Position numbers and translations under genes: made by a program. Positions 17,351-26,106 of a stretch of 64,000 bases of DNA are shown here, piece after piece (the first letter of the stretch is position 1; every line of letters starts with the position of its first letter). The notes beneath the pieces were generated by a model. The model saw only the letters and a list, made by a program, of their open reading frames with translations, was not told where the DNA came from and made no database searches. The DNA lies in NCBI GenBank assembly GCA_902488465.1, contig CABTWE010000002.1, positions 42,705 to 106,704 of the forward strand, given 5' to 3'. This stretch comes from an uncultured Tissierellia bacterium (GTDB taxonomy: Bacteria; Bacillota; Clostridia; Tissierellales; Peptoniphilaceae).

Positions 17351-18460
17351 TTATTTTGTGTGTTTGTTTCCTCTTGCTTCAAGAAATTTCTTTGAAATAA
17401 TTTTTGCAGGTACCGGTTTGTTTCTGATCATAATATCAAATGTGTTTCCAATACCTTTGTATTCCTTTTCAATAAGTGCGTTACCTATTCTTGTTCCAAG
17501 TGTCGGTGACAAGTAACCTGTTGTAACATGTCCAATTTCTTTTCCGTCTTTTTCAATCTTGTATCCTGCTCTTGGAATTCCACGTCCTTCAAGTTCAAAT
17601 CCTACAAGTACTCTCTTTGGATTTGCTGCATATTCTTCAAGTGCTTTTCTTCCGTTGAAATCATTTCCTGTCTTTAAATCAACAAAGAATTTAAATCCTG
17701 CTTCAATAGGGTTGATGTCAGGACCGATTTCTTGTCCATAAAGTGGAAGAGATGCTTCAAAACGAAGTGTATCTCTGCATCCAAGTCCGCAAGGAAGTAA
17801 GTTTACATCCTTTCCTGCTTCAAGCACTGCATCAAAAACAGTTTTAATTGATTCGGTGTCTGTATATATTTCAAATCCGTCTTCACCGGTGTAACCTGTT
17901 CTTGAAATTAGGCACTTCTTTCCGGCGATTTCAACTCCGTCTTTAAATGTGAAGAACGTAATCTTTGACAAATCTTCGTCTGTTAGCTTTTGAACAACTT
18001 CTTCAGCCTTTGGTCCTTGTACTGCAACTTGACCTGTTTCATCAGAAACATTCTTGACTTCAACATCAAATTTTTTAGATTCTTCTAAAATCCATTTGAA
18101 ATCCTTGTCAATATTTGCTGCATTCACAACCAAATAATATTTTTCATTATTGTATCTGTAAACCAATAAATCATCAACTACAAATCCATTCGGTTCGCAC
18201 ATAAATGTGTATTGAACTTGATTGTCCTTTTGACGGATAATGTCGTTTGTCATCATGAAGCTAACAAATTTTTCTGCTTCCTTTCCTGTTACCCAAATTT
18301 CTCCCATGTGAGAGACGTCAAATATACCGGCTCTTTCTCTAACAGCCTCATGTTCTTCTTTTAGTCCGCTGTACTCCACAGGAAGATTCCAACCTGCATA
18401 TTCAACCATATGCCCGCCGAGTCTTACGTGAGCATCATAAAGCGGTGTTTTTTTTGCCAT
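17351..18460 (-). CDS. gcvT: Aminomethyltransferase GcvT
   Basis: This 369-residue T-protein begins TPLYDAHVRLGGHMVEYAGW and contains the catalytic-site FDVSHMGE and SRTGYTGEDGFEIY. It releases ammonia and makes 5,10-methylene-THF from aminomethyl-GcvH. As the first gene of the operon it has an AGGAGAT ribosome site and an upstream TTGAAT/TATATA promoter. Methylene-THF feeds the purN and purH steps through formyl-THF. Confidence 0.96.
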   Translation of the reverse strand: MAKKTPLYDAHVRLGGHMVEYAGWNLPVEYSGLKEEHEAVRERAGIFDVSHMGEIWVTGKEAEKFVSFMMTNDIIRQKDNQVQYTFMCEPNGFVVDDLLVYRYNNEKYYLVVNAANIDKDFKWILEESKKFDVEVKNVSDETGQVAVQGPKAEEVVQKLTDEDLSKITFFTFKDGVEIAGKKCLISRTGYTGEDGFEIYTDTESIKTVFDAVLEAGKDVNLLPCGLGCRDTLRFEASLPLYGQEIGPDINPIEAGFKFFVDLKTGNDFNGRKALEEYAANPKRVLVGFELEGRGIPRAGYKIEKDGKEIGHVTTGYLSPTLGTRIGNALIEKEYKGIGNTFDIMIRNKPVPAKIISKKFLEARGNKHTK

Positions 18461-18538
18461 ACAATCATCTCCTTATATTAAATTTAGTTCCAGCCCAATC
18501 ATATGCATACTACATTAAAGGGCTTGACACCTAAGTTT

Positions 18539-18567
18539 ATTATACCCTATTCTGCGATTTAATTCAA
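18539..18567 (-). promoter_or_regulatory. Promoter of the gcv operon
   Basis: A TTGAAT -35, a 17-bp spacer and a TATATA -10 lie about 80 bp before gcvT. The leader contains a weak AGCCC/GGGCT stem but shows no glycine-riboswitch core. Confidence 0.6.
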
Positions 18568-18611
18568 CATAAAACTAAAAATAATCTCCCGTTCTTAGAA
18601 TTAAAATCATC

Positions 18612-18650
18612 AAAAAAAGCTCACCGTTAAATCGGCAAGCTTTATTTTTT
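18612..18650 (-). terminator. Terminator of folT
   Basis: An 11-bp stem (AAAGCTTGCCG paired, with two G.U pairs, to CGGTGAGCTTT) is followed by seven T on the minus strand. Confidence 0.85.
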
Positions 18651-18657
18651 AATTACT

Positions 18658-19191
18658 CTAAAAAGTTCCGTCATCACTTAAACTGAACTTAATGAACCTT
18701 CTCATGAGAATTTCCAGTATTATTCCTACAACAACAGCTTCAATTACAACTTTTGTTGCACGTCCGACGACAAGAGTTGTAAACGGTGTTCCATAAAGAC
18801 CGTTTAACCAATAGCTGTTAAGAATTAAATGGACAATACCATAAACCGCAACAATCGACAAAATGATTGTTAGATCGAGATTCTTTTTCTTCTTCAGAAA
18901 ATAGCATGCGATAAGTCCCGGAATAAGTCCTGTCAAAAGTGAACTCATTGTGAAACCCAGGTGAAATTGTCCGCCGGCGTTTATCATAAAACCGATCAAA
19001 TCTGCGCTAAGTCCTGAGATTGCTCCCAATAGCGGACCGAACGCAATACCGACCATCAAAATCGGAAGCGGTCCTATACCGATTCTCATTGATTCGGTCA
19101 GTTGCACTGAAAATAAACGTGTCAAGATGACAGAAAGTGCAGTCAAAATACCTGCCATAACTAATTGCTTGGTAGTAATTTTCTTATTCAT
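18658..19191 (-). CDS. folT: Folate ECF transporter S component FolT
   Basis: This 177-residue membrane protein has about six helices. It shows the S-component look of the FolT group: a basic N-terminus, RIGIGPLPILMVGIAFGPLLGAISGLSADLIGF, and a C-terminal basic tail. It would bind folate and pair with a shared ECF energising module encoded elsewhere. The assignment is greatly strengthened by the THF riboswitch directly upstream. An AAGGGG ribosome site precedes the ATG. Confidence 0.9.
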   Translation of the reverse strand: MNKKITTKQLVMAGILTALSVILTRLFSVQLTESMRIGIGPLPILMVGIAFGPLLGAISGLSADLIGFMINAGGQFHLGFTMSSLLTGLIPGLIACYFLKKKKNLDLTIILSIVAVYGIVHLILNSYWLNGLYGTPFTTLVVGRATKVVIEAVVVGIILEILMRRFIKFSLSDDGTF

Positions 19192-19234
19192 TTGTTTCCC
19201 CTTAAAAAATATTTCAAAGTGGGCTCAGGGTAAT

Positions 19235-19328
19235 ACCCAAAGCGGTTGCGATAAAGAACCGCAGTCAAATGACCTTCGTTTAAGCTCGACAACCCATAGC
19301 TTAACACTTTACGCTCTTTACCTACTCT
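19235..19328 (-). promoter_or_regulatory. Tetrahydrofolate (THF) riboswitch, folT leader
   Basis: The minus-strand leader matches the THF riboswitch core in order: GAGTAGGT, then CGTAAAGTGTTAAGC, TATGGGTTGTCG, AACGAAGG, GCGGT and GCAACCGC. TAAGC/GCTTA flanks the central loop and GTCAT/TTGAC forms a side stem. Downstream, GGGTATTACCC and TGGG/CCCA can form alternative hairpins close to the AAGGGG ribosome site. In the known class THF represses folT. Neighbouring folC on the other strand fits a folate locus. Confidence 0.88.
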
Positions 19329-19366
19329 GATATTTGTATTATAATATAATTCAAAAGAAATTGCAA
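19317..19366. promoter_or_regulatory. Overlapping divergent folT / folC promoters
   Basis: For folT (minus): TTGCAA at 19366-19361, 17-bp spacer, TATAAT at 19343-19338. For folC (plus): TTTACC at 19317-19322, 17-bp spacer, TATAAT at 19340-19345. The two -10 boxes overlap within one palindromic ATTATAAT run, so the polymerases should compete. Confidence 0.7.
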
Positions 19367-19376
19367 TGGAGGAACT

Positions 19377-20651
19377 ATGAAAAATTTTGAAAAATATATC
19401 GATTGGATGTATAAACGCGATGAAAAAAAGGGAGAACATACCCTTAAAAATATACAAAAACTGCTCGAGGCTTTTGATAATCCGCAAGATAAAATAAAAG
19501 TTATTCACGTCGCCGGTACAAATGGAAAAGGAAGCACATGTAACTTTCTTTCGAATACCCTTTCAAAAACATCGAAAGTAGGACTTTTTATTTCACCGTT
19601 TATGGAATGCATGACAGAATCAATCACGATAAACGGTGTGAAGATTTCCGAAGAAGACTTTGTAAAATACATCGAAATGTTTAAGCCCGTGCTTGAAAAG
19701 CTCGACGCCGAAGGGTACAAAAACACATATTTCGAAGTTTTAACCGCAATTATGTACAAATATTTTTACGATCAAAAAGTAGACGTTGCAGTTGTTGAAG
19801 TCGGCATGGGTGGAACTTTGGACTCGACAAATATCGTAAAAAAACCGATTGCATCAGTAATTGTTACAATTTCTATGGACCACGTGGGAATTCTTGGAAA
19901 CACAATCGAAGAAATCGCAATGAACAAAGCGGGAATAATAAAAGAAGGTGCGCCTGTTTTTCTTTATCCGAAAGACGAACACCTATACAAATTGTTTAAA
20001 GACGTTGCCGACTCGAAACACGCTCCACTCTATACTTTCAGTAAAGACGAAGTGAAAGTGCTCGAAACAAGTGACCACGAAAATGATTTTGACTTCAGAA
20101 ACTACAAAAATATGCGCACAAGTCTTGTGGGTGTTCACCAATTTTACAACGCATCGCTTGCAATAATGGTGCTCGATTACTTCAAAGAAATGTTTAATAT
20201 GAATGAAGAAATTATTAAAGAGGGGATTTTCACGAGCCATAACACCGGAAGGCTTGAGCTTATTTCAAAGTCGCCTAAAATTCTGGTCGACGGCTCACAC
20301 AACAAAGAAGCGATGGATGCGCTTGTGGCCTCTTTAAAAGTCTTCAAATATAATCACCTAATTTTGGTCTTCAGCATTTTGAAAGACAAAGACTACGAAT
20401 ACGCTATAAAAGAGCTTTCAAAAATCACAGACAAATTTATCATAACCACAATCGACAATCCGGAGCGTGCTTTCAAGCTCTACGATTTGGAAAAAGAAGT
20501 GAAAAAAGTTCGAAATGACGTTGTCGCAATCGCCGACAGAGTCGAAGCTATAAACTATGCGACGACAATTGCCGAAGCGGACGATTTGATCCTCGTCTGC
20601 GGCTCGCTATATCTCGTAAGAGATGTTATAAAATTTGTAAAAAATAAATAA
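19377..20651 (+). CDS. folC: Folylpolyglutamate synthase / dihydrofolate synthase family FolC
   Basis: This 424-residue Mur-ligase-like protein has the P-loop VAGTNGKGST, the EVGMGGTLDSTN motif and SMDHVGILGNTIEEIAMNKAGIIK. It adds glutamates to folates. GGAGG lies six bases before the ATG. It is divergent from folT, so import and cellular retention of folate are encoded together. Whether it also has dihydrofolate synthase activity cannot be told. Confidence 0.93.
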   Translation: MKNFEKYIDWMYKRDEKKGEHTLKNIQKLLEAFDNPQDKIKVIHVAGTNGKGSTCNFLSNTLSKTSKVGLFISPFMECMTESITINGVKISEEDFVKYIEMFKPVLEKLDAEGYKNTYFEVLTAIMYKYFYDQKVDVAVVEVGMGGTLDSTNIVKKPIASVIVTISMDHVGILGNTIEEIAMNKAGIIKEGAPVFLYPKDEHLYKLFKDVADSKHAPLYTFSKDEVKVLETSDHENDFDFRNYKNMRTSLVGVHQFYNASLAIMVLDYFKEMFNMNEEIIKEGIFTSHNTGRLELISKSPKILVDGSHNKEAMDALVASLKVFKYNHLILVFSILKDKDYEYAIKELSKITDKFIITTIDNPERAFKLYDLEKEVKKVRNDVVAIADRVEAINYATTIAEADDLILVCGSLYLVRDVIKFVKNK

Positions 20652-20657
20652 TTAAAG

Positions 20658-20699
20658 AAAAAACATCGATGGAAGCATAAAGTTTTGTCGATGTTTTTC
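20658..20699. terminator. Bidirectional terminator between folC and the ABC gene
   Basis: AAACATCGA and TCGATGTTT form a 9-bp stem flanked by an A-run and a T-run, so it can act for folC and for the convergent ABC gene. Confidence 0.8.
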
Positions 20700-20707
20700 T
20701 ATACATA

Positions 20708-22333
20708 TTAAAAATTCTTTTTATCGTTTTTTGTCACGTCAACAGTTTTATTTTTAACCTCAACTATATAGTTGCAGTAATTCATTATGTCGTTGTTGTG
20801 GCTTATAATAAAGATAATCTTGTCCTTGTTGTTTTCTAAAACTGCAGTCATAATTTCTGTTTCGGTTTCCTTGTCGAGTGAACTTGTAGGCTCGTCCAAA
20901 ATTACAATCTGTGCATTCTCAACGAAATATCTGGAAAGTGCAATTCTTTGTTTATCACCGCCGGATAAATTTGCTCCGTTTTCAATAATCATCTCGTCCA
21001 AATTGTTGAACTTGGATAAAAATTTCAAATTTTCATAAACACTTTTTTGAACCGGCTTTCTTCCGAAATTCAAATTGTTGTAAATTGTGTCGGAAATAAT
21101 CGGTGTATTTTGCGAATAATAAGAAATGTTTTTCAAATATTCTTCATTCTTTATTTTTTCAATCGGAATGTCGTTTATATAAATACCCTTGACGCTTCTG
21201 AATTTCGGAATCAATTTTACAAGTGTACTCTTACCCGTACCGCTTTCACCCTTTATTCCGACAATATCGCCTTTTTTAAAACTCATATGAACATTGTTTA
21301 ATAAATTTTTATCATATATATCGACTGAATTTATGTCGAAACGGATGCTCTTTACATCACTCGGCATATCCAAAGTTCCGTCTTCTTCACGATATTCTAT
21401 CATTGTTTTTAAGAATTCATCCGCCGCTTTAACATCGGCAATGCCCAAGTTTGTAAAGGATAGACCTCTTATCGCATTTGAAAAATATGGGAATACGAGC
21501 ATTACATAAACAACGCCTCCGAATGCGTCCTTATTTTTCAGTGCAAGTGCCGCCAAAAATACAATTGTGAGAGATTGAATGATTTGATTTAAACCTATGA
21601 GAAGTCCGGAAACGCCGTTTGCAACATAATTTACTTTTTTTCGAACACCCTCCGACTCTAAAATATTTTTCTTGATCATCGGCAACAGATTTTCATTTTC
21701 GCTGTTTTGCTTGATAAAATCGACTTGAGATACTACGGAGTGGATATTGCTTTGCGACTTGGAACTTACCTGTCTGAGTTTTACGGACAATTTCGCAAGC
21801 TTTTTATTTAAGAGCTTAAACCCGAAATAATGAATCGGCAATGTTATAAACATCAAAAATGCAGCAATATGATTTAAAGTAAACGAAATATATATACTTA
21901 CAATAATCGTTGCAATATTAACTATAAGACTCGGAATTACATCAAAATACAAACCCGCGTATGCATCCGCCGCGTTCCACACAAGGTCTCTTATTGCAGT
22001 TGGCCCATCTTCTATGTATTTATCATAATTGAGCTTGAATACATCGAGATATAGAATTTCAGCGGCTCTCCCGTGGTACTGTTGAATCAACCCATTTTTT
22101 ATAAAAACCGAAATAAATTCTACTAAATATCCCGCTGCAAGTAGGAGTATAACCTTTATGATATCACTTGCTCCAATCGTTCCTACATTCTCAACAACAT
22201 TGTTCAAAGTTATCGGTGCGATTACAAAAAGAATCGCGGACAATAAACTTAAGAATAACAGTAAAGAAAATCCCCATTTGTTCACTATTTTAAGCATTTC
22301 TTTCTTTTGTAATTTTAATTCTTTATTCTGCAT
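20708..22333 (-). CDS. ABC exporter, single-gene half transporter
   Basis: This 541-residue fused permease-ATPase has about six helices in residues 1-310. The ATPase has Walker A GESGTGKST, signature LSGGDKQR, Walker B IVILDEPTSSLD and H-loop ISHNND. It lies alone between two terminators, so it probably acts as a homodimer. Related small exporters often handle peptides or drugs; substrate unknown. It has a consensus promoter and a leader of about 90 nt, with GAAAGGATG before the ATG. Confidence 0.85.
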   Translation of the reverse strand: MQNKELKLQKKEMLKIVNKWGFSLLLFLSLLSAILFVIAPITLNNVVENVGTIGASDIIKVILLLAAGYLVEFISVFIKNGLIQQYHGRAAEILYLDVFKLNYDKYIEDGPTAIRDLVWNAADAYAGLYFDVIPSLIVNIATIIVSIYISFTLNHIAAFLMFITLPIHYFGFKLLNKKLAKLSVKLRQVSSKSQSNIHSVVSQVDFIKQNSENENLLPMIKKNILESEGVRKKVNYVANGVSGLLIGLNQIIQSLTIVFLAALALKNKDAFGGVVYVMLVFPYFSNAIRGLSFTNLGIADVKAADEFLKTMIEYREEDGTLDMPSDVKSIRFDINSVDIYDKNLLNNVHMSFKKGDIVGIKGESGTGKSTLVKLIPKFRSVKGIYINDIPIEKIKNEEYLKNISYYSQNTPIISDTIYNNLNFGRKPVQKSVYENLKFLSKFNNLDEMIIENGANLSGGDKQRIALSRYFVENAQIVILDEPTSSLDKETETEIMTAVLENNKDKIIFIISHNNDIMNYCNYIVEVKNKTVDVTKNDKKNF

Positions 22334-22428
22334 TTTCTATTCATCCTTTCAAAAAGTCCTGCCGTTTAATTCATTCTAATTAATTTTTAATAACTTAAGT
22401 AAAACCACAATATTTAGCCATTACTTAT

Positions 22429-22457
22429 ATTATAAAACTTCATTAAATTTATGTCAA
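22429..22457 (-). promoter_or_regulatory. Consensus promoter of the ABC exporter gene
   Basis: TTGACA, 17 bp, TATAAT: a full match to the housekeeping consensus. The rest of the 22334-22588 gap holds only the leader and the rpsI terminator. Confidence 0.85.
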
Positions 22458-22528
22458 TATCATTTGCTTGTTTATTCATTTTTTGCAAAATATATTATGC
22501 ATCGTTTCAGCTCCAAATTTTTATGCAA

Positions 22529-22566
22529 CAAAAAACCCTGTAATCATTAAAATTACAAGGTTTATA
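22529..22566 (-). terminator. Terminator of rplM-rpsI
   Basis: A 12-bp stem (AAACCTTGTAAT / ATTACAGGGTTT, with a G.U pair) is followed by a T-run on the minus strand. Confidence 0.85.
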
Positions 22567-22588
22567 TTTTTTATAATATTTCGAAAAC

Positions 22589-22969
22589 CTAACGTTTTGA
22601 GAATTGCGTAGATTTTCTTGCCTTTTTGAAACCGTATTTCTTTCTTTCCTTCATTCTCGGGTCTCTTGTTAAGAAACCTGCTTGTTTCAATGAAGCACGA
22701 AGTTCAGGATCTGCTTCTAAAAGTGCACGGCTGATTGCATGTCTTACAGCACCTGCTTGTCCTGACTTTCCGCCGCCGCGAACGTTGATTTTAACGTCGT
22801 ATTTACCTTCTGTTTCGGTCAATACAAATGGGCTCTTAGCAAGTCTTCTCAATGTGTCAAGGTCAAAATATTCATCAACAGGTTTGCCGTTAACAAAAAA
22901 CATTCCTTTGCCTTCTGTTAAGATAGCACGAGCTGTTGAGGTTTTTCTTCTACCAACTGATTGATACAT
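22589..22969 (-). CDS. rpsI: 30S ribosomal protein S9
   Basis: This 126-residue protein opens SVGRRKTSTARAIL and ends with the conserved basic tail KKYGFKKARKSTQFSKR, whose last Arg contacts P-site tRNA in the family. It overlaps the rplM stop by one base. The rplM-rpsI pair is the usual bacterial arrangement. Confidence 0.98.
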   Translation of the reverse strand: MYQSVGRRKTSTARAILTEGKGMFFVNGKPVDEYFDLDTLRRLAKSPFVLTETEGKYDVKINVRGGGKSGQAGAVRHAISRALLEADPELRASLKQAGFLTRDPRMKERKKYGFKKARKSTQFSKR

Positions 22970-23412
22970 TATCTGTTACCCCCTTTGATTTCATAAACTT
23001 CAGGTTTTTGAGCTTCATGTCCGTGTTCAGTTCCACTGTAAACACGTAATTTTTTGAGCATTTGTCTTCCGAGTGAATTCTTTGGAAGCATTCCTTTTAC
23101 TGCAATCATAAGAGCTTTTTCCGGAGTGTTTGCCATCATAGTTCTATAATCGACAGATTTTAATCCTCCCGGATATCCTGTGTGCCAGTAATATTTCTTT
23201 TGATCGAGTTTCTTTCCTGTAAGTTTCATCTTGTCAGCGTTGATTACGATTACATAATCTCCTGTGTCAACGTGCGGGGTATAAATAGGTTTGTTTTTTC
23301 CGCGAAGAATCGTTGCAACTTCTGTAGCAAGACGACCGAGAACCAATCCATCGGCGTCAATAACAAGCCACTTGCGCTCGATTTCTTGCGGTTTAGCCAT
23401 AAATGATTTCAT
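22969..23412 (-). CDS. rplM: 50S ribosomal protein L13
   Basis: This 147-residue protein has RKWLVIDADGLVLGRLATEVA, HVDTGDYVIVINADK and KGMLPKNSLGRQMLKKLRVY. A second ATG four codons in is also possible; the first is preceded by AAGGAATG at a longish spacing. It is the first gene of the L13-S9 operon, with a strong promoter and a structured leader. Confidence 0.97.
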   Translation of the reverse strand: MKSFMAKPQEIERKWLVIDADGLVLGRLATEVATILRGKNKPIYTPHVDTGDYVIVINADKMKLTGKKLDQKKYYWHTGYPGGLKSVDYRTMMANTPEKALMIAVKGMLPKNSLGRQMLKKLRVYSGTEHGHEAQKPEVYEIKGGNR

Positions 23413-23453
23413 ATTAATTTTTCATTCCTTTCGAGCATTTTGTAGCGTTTATT

Positions 23454-23478
23454 AAGACAGGTTTCCGGGTCCTTTCTT
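23454..23478 (-). promoter_or_regulatory. Hairpin in the rplM leader
   Basis: AAGAAAGG and CCTGTCTT pair with one mismatch around ACCCGGAAA about 20 nt into the transcript. L13 leaders with autoregulatory structures are known in Firmicutes; whether this belongs to that family needs a covariance search. Confidence 0.35.
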
Positions 23479-23496
23479 AAAAAACAGTCTGCATAT

Positions 23497-23525
23497 ATTT
23501 TATATCTTCATAAAACAAATGTCAA
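23497..23525 (-). promoter_or_regulatory. Promoter of rplM-rpsI
   Basis: TTGACA, 17 bp, TAAAAT, giving a leader of about 80 nt. Confidence 0.8.
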
Positions 23526-23585
23526 GTGTTTTTAGATATTTTTATAAAAAGATTTTTATTGTAACTTTTAAACTATAAACTCGCC

Positions 23586-23614
23586 TTGAAATAACTGCAA
23601 AAACACCTTATAAT
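23586..23614 (+). promoter_or_regulatory. Promoter of mnmH
   Basis: TTGAAA, 17 bp, TATAAT. Only 15 bp separate the -10 from the ATG, so the transcript would have a leader of about 10 nt or less. Confidence 0.75.
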
Positions 23615-23629
23615 TAGTTTGGTGGTATA

Positions 23630-24643
23630 ATGTTTGAATTACTTAATTATGAAGAAACAACAGACAACGATTTATTTATTGATTTAAGAAGCAGCGAAGA
23701 ATTTTATGAATTTCATATTCCCGGCTCTATAAATTTTCCAATTTTAAATAATGAAGAACGAAAAATTGTCGGCACTTTGTATGACAACGGTTCAAGACGG
23801 GAAGCAAAAAGAAGTGCAATAACTTTTGTATCGACAAAACTTTTGGAGCTTGAAGATTTGATTTATAAGAACAGCGACAGGCGAATAATTTTTACATGTG
23901 CAAGAGGCGGATATAGATCGAAGACAATCGCGTCTTTATTTTTCACACTCGGCTACAATGTCTACAAACTAAAAGGCGGCATGAAATCATATAGACGCTA
24001 TATAAACGAGAAATTGCCCGAAAAATTATCGAAAATTTCTCTCATAACTCTCTATGCTCCAACGGGTTCCGGAAAAACCGAAATACTCCATCTTTTAAAA
24101 TCGAGAAATATTCCGGTTATTGATCTCGAAAATCTTGCCAACCATATGGGTTCGACTTTAGGTGGAGTTGGTCTTGGAAAAGCAAACTCGCAAAAGATGT
24201 TTGAGTCCCTTCTTTTCGAAGCGATTGACGACGAGCCTAAAACATATTTTATCGAAGGCGAAAGTAAAAGAATCGGAAATGTCGTGATGCCGGATTTATT
24301 GTACGAAAAAATTCTCGAATCAAAAAAGATTTATCTCGAGACTCCAATGAGTGTGCGAATCGAAAGGCTCAAAGAAACTTATGCAAAACCTGAGCTTATA
24401 GAGGAACTAAAGACAGCTATCGAAAATCTTTCGAAATATCTCGGAAAAGAAACGAGAGCGGCTGTCGAAGAAAATATGATTTTAAAAAATTATGACGAGG
24501 TTGCAAGGCTGCTTTGCGAAAAGTATTACGACCACAACTACAGATTCAAAGCTGACGAGAAAACTTTATTCATAGAAAACGACGATATAATGCGAACGGT
24601 TTCTACTCTTTTGGATTTTTATAAAAGAGAAACCGACAAATAA
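23630..24643 (+). CDS. mnmH: tRNA 2-selenouridine synthase MnmH (SelU)
   Basis: This 337-residue protein joins an N-terminal rhodanese domain, with active-site Cys90 in FTCARGGYRS, to a P-loop domain (APTGSGKT, residues 143-150), the diagnostic SelU layout. It replaces the sulfur of 2-thiouridine at the wobble position of some tRNAs with selenium from selenophosphate, by way of a geranylated intermediate. Other signatures are GGMKSYRRY and FIEGESKRIGNVVMPD. It implies a selD gene elsewhere in the genome. The start has only a GGTGG ribosome site and a near-absent leader. Confidence 0.93.
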   Translation: MFELLNYEETTDNDLFIDLRSSEEFYEFHIPGSINFPILNNEERKIVGTLYDNGSRREAKRSAITFVSTKLLELEDLIYKNSDRRIIFTCARGGYRSKTIASLFFTLGYNVYKLKGGMKSYRRYINEKLPEKLSKISLITLYAPTGSGKTEILHLLKSRNIPVIDLENLANHMGSTLGGVGLGKANSQKMFESLLFEAIDDEPKTYFIEGESKRIGNVVMPDLLYEKILESKKIYLETPMSVRIERLKETYAKPELIEELKTAIENLSKYLGKETRAAVEENMILKNYDEVARLLCEKYYDHNYRFKADEKTLFIENDDIMRTVSTLLDFYKRETDK

Positions 24644-24675
24644 TATTATTTTTAATAAAATATGCATGAAAATGC

Positions 24676-24704
24676 TTGACAAACAGATAAGTATGATATA
24701 TAAT
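24676..24704 (+). promoter_or_regulatory. Consensus promoter of rpsD
   Basis: TTGACA, 17 bp, TATAAT. Transcription should begin near 24711, which rules out the ATG at 24710 as the rpsD start. Confidence 0.88.
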
Positions 24705-24754
24705 TTTTAATGAATACCGCGGCAAATCCAATTTTAGGAAAGGTGATTCAAAAA

Positions 24755-25348
24755 ATGAGTAGTTTAAAAGGAGCCAGAGTAAAGATTGTAAGAAGACTCG
24801 GTCTTAACGTTTTCAATCTTCCAAAGGCTAACAAAGGAATGAAAAAAGGAGCAGCTAGAAGCGACAAGAAGCTTTCAACATATGGCGAACAACTCCTTGA
24901 AAAACAAAGATTAAGAGCATATTATCAAGTACCTGAAAATCAATTAAAAGGATACTTCTATAAGGCTAGAAAGTCAAAAGAACAAACAGGTCACGCACTT
25001 GTAAAATTGCTTGAAACAAGACTCGATAATATGGTTTATCGTGCAGGATTCGCTTCAAGTATCAGACAAGCAAGACAAATGGTTGTTCACGGACACATTT
25101 TAGTAAACGGCAAAAAAGTTGACCGTCCAAGCTTCCAAGTTCAAGTTGGCGACGAATTGACATTAAAAGAAAAGAGCCGTTCAAACGATATGTTCAAAGA
25201 CAATTTTGCTGTTGGTGGAAACAGCCCATACCCTTACATTTCAAAGGATGAAAACAAATTCTCAGCTAAATTGGTTAAAATGCCTGAAAGAGAAGAAGTT
25301 CCTATTGAAATCCAAGACGTATTTGTTGTCGAATATTATTCACACTAG
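24755..25348 (+). CDS. rpsD: 30S ribosomal protein S4
   Basis: This 197-residue S4 has KGARVKIVRRLGLNVF at the N-terminus and the S4 RNA-binding domain ETRLDNMVYRAGFASSIRQARQMVVHGHILVNGKKVD. It is the form without the N-terminal zinc cysteines. The start follows AGGAAAGGTG and agrees with the promoter position. It is transcribed alone between its own promoter and terminator, away from the alpha operon. Confidence 0.97.
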   Translation: MSSLKGARVKIVRRLGLNVFNLPKANKGMKKGAARSDKKLSTYGEQLLEKQRLRAYYQVPENQLKGYFYKARKSKEQTGHALVKLLETRLDNMVYRAGFASSIRQARQMVVHGHILVNGKKVDRPSFQVQVGDELTLKEKSRSNDMFKDNFAVGGNSPYPYISKDENKFSAKLVKMPEREEVPIEIQDVFVVEYYSH

Positions 25349-25353
25349 AAACT

Positions 25354-25382
25354 TTAAAGATCCCGTTTGGGATCTTTTTTAT
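25354..25382 (+). terminator. Terminator of rpsD
   Basis: A 9-bp stem AAAGATCCC / GGGATCTTT with a GTTT loop is followed by a T-run. Confidence 0.9.
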
Positions 25383-25404
25383 TGCAATAAAAAAGGGATA
25401 CAAC

Positions 25405-26106
25405 TTAGTACCCCAAATTCGGAAAGTCAAGCTCCGGATAATTCGTTATTACTCCGTCGAGTCCAATTTGAATCGACGTATCATAAACTTCTTTGTAATT
25501 TATTGTCCAAGCGTTCACCTGTATATTATTTTTGTGCAAATCTTCGAGCATTTTTTTGTTCACAGAGCTGAATACAGGATGATAAAATTGAAAACCGTAT
25601 TGTTTCAAATATTTTTCCGGACTGATTAGAGTTGAGCCGGTAAGTGCTCCGAGCGGAACTTCCGGGTCGATTTCCTTCATTTTAAGAAGGCTGTAATGGT
25701 TAAAACTTGAAACCAAAAGTCTATCGAGCATATCGTTTTTCTTGAATGCGTCATACACTTTCTTTTCAATCCCCTGATAGAGAAAAACTCCCGTTTTAAG
25801 TTCAATATTGCTTACAAGTTTTGAATCTTTGAAAATTTCTATATATTCATCAAGAGTTATCGGGCTTTCACCGTTTTCATATTTCAAACTTTTAAGTTCA
25901 TCAAGCGTAAGGTCTTTTACAAAAGCATCTTTGTTTAAAAGCCTTTTTAAATATTCGTCGTGAATTATCACCGGCACTCCGTCTTTTGTGAGCTGTACAT
26001 CAGTTTCAATTCCGAATATGTCGAGGGCCAAGCATTTCTTAAATGCTTCGCTCGAGTTTTCAAAAAACTTGCCGCTATATCCCCTGTGCGCATAAATTTT
26101 TGCCAT
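25405..26106 (-). CDS. Glycerophosphodiester phosphodiesterase (GDPD/UgpQ-like)
   Basis: This 233-residue GDPD-fold enzyme has AHRGYSGKFFENSSEAF near the N-terminus (catalytic HRG, metal-binding EN), ETDVQLTKDGVPVIIHDE, and GVITNYPEL at the end. It hydrolyses glycerophosphodiesters to glycerol-3-phosphate plus an alcohol. There is no signal peptide, so it acts in the cytosol, consistent with import by the Ugp transporter encoded upstream. The chosen ATG is two codons after another and has the better AAAGGAGG spacing. Confidence 0.9.
   Translation of the reverse strand: MAKIYAHRGYSGKFFENSSEAFKKCLALDIFGIETDVQLTKDGVPVIIHDEYLKRLLNKDAFVKDLTLDELKSLKYENGESPITLDEYIEIFKDSKLVSNIELKTGVFLYQGIEKKVYDAFKKNDMLDRLLVSSFNHYSLLKMKEIDPEVPLGALTGSTLISPEKYLKQYGFQFYHPVFSSVNKKMLEDLHKNNIQVNAWTINYKEVYDTSIQIGLDGVITNYPELDFPNLGY

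Noticed and set aside
18461..18538. Glycine riboswitch before gcvT
   Set aside because: The leader is too short and has none of the conserved aptamer cores (no ACCGAAGG or tandem GGAGAG/CTCTC arms); only a 5-bp stem is present.
22334..22588. Hidden small gene or ncRNA in the largest clean gap before rpsI
   Set aside because: Apart from a consensus promoter, an AT-rich leader and the rpsI terminator nothing coding or strongly folded was seen.
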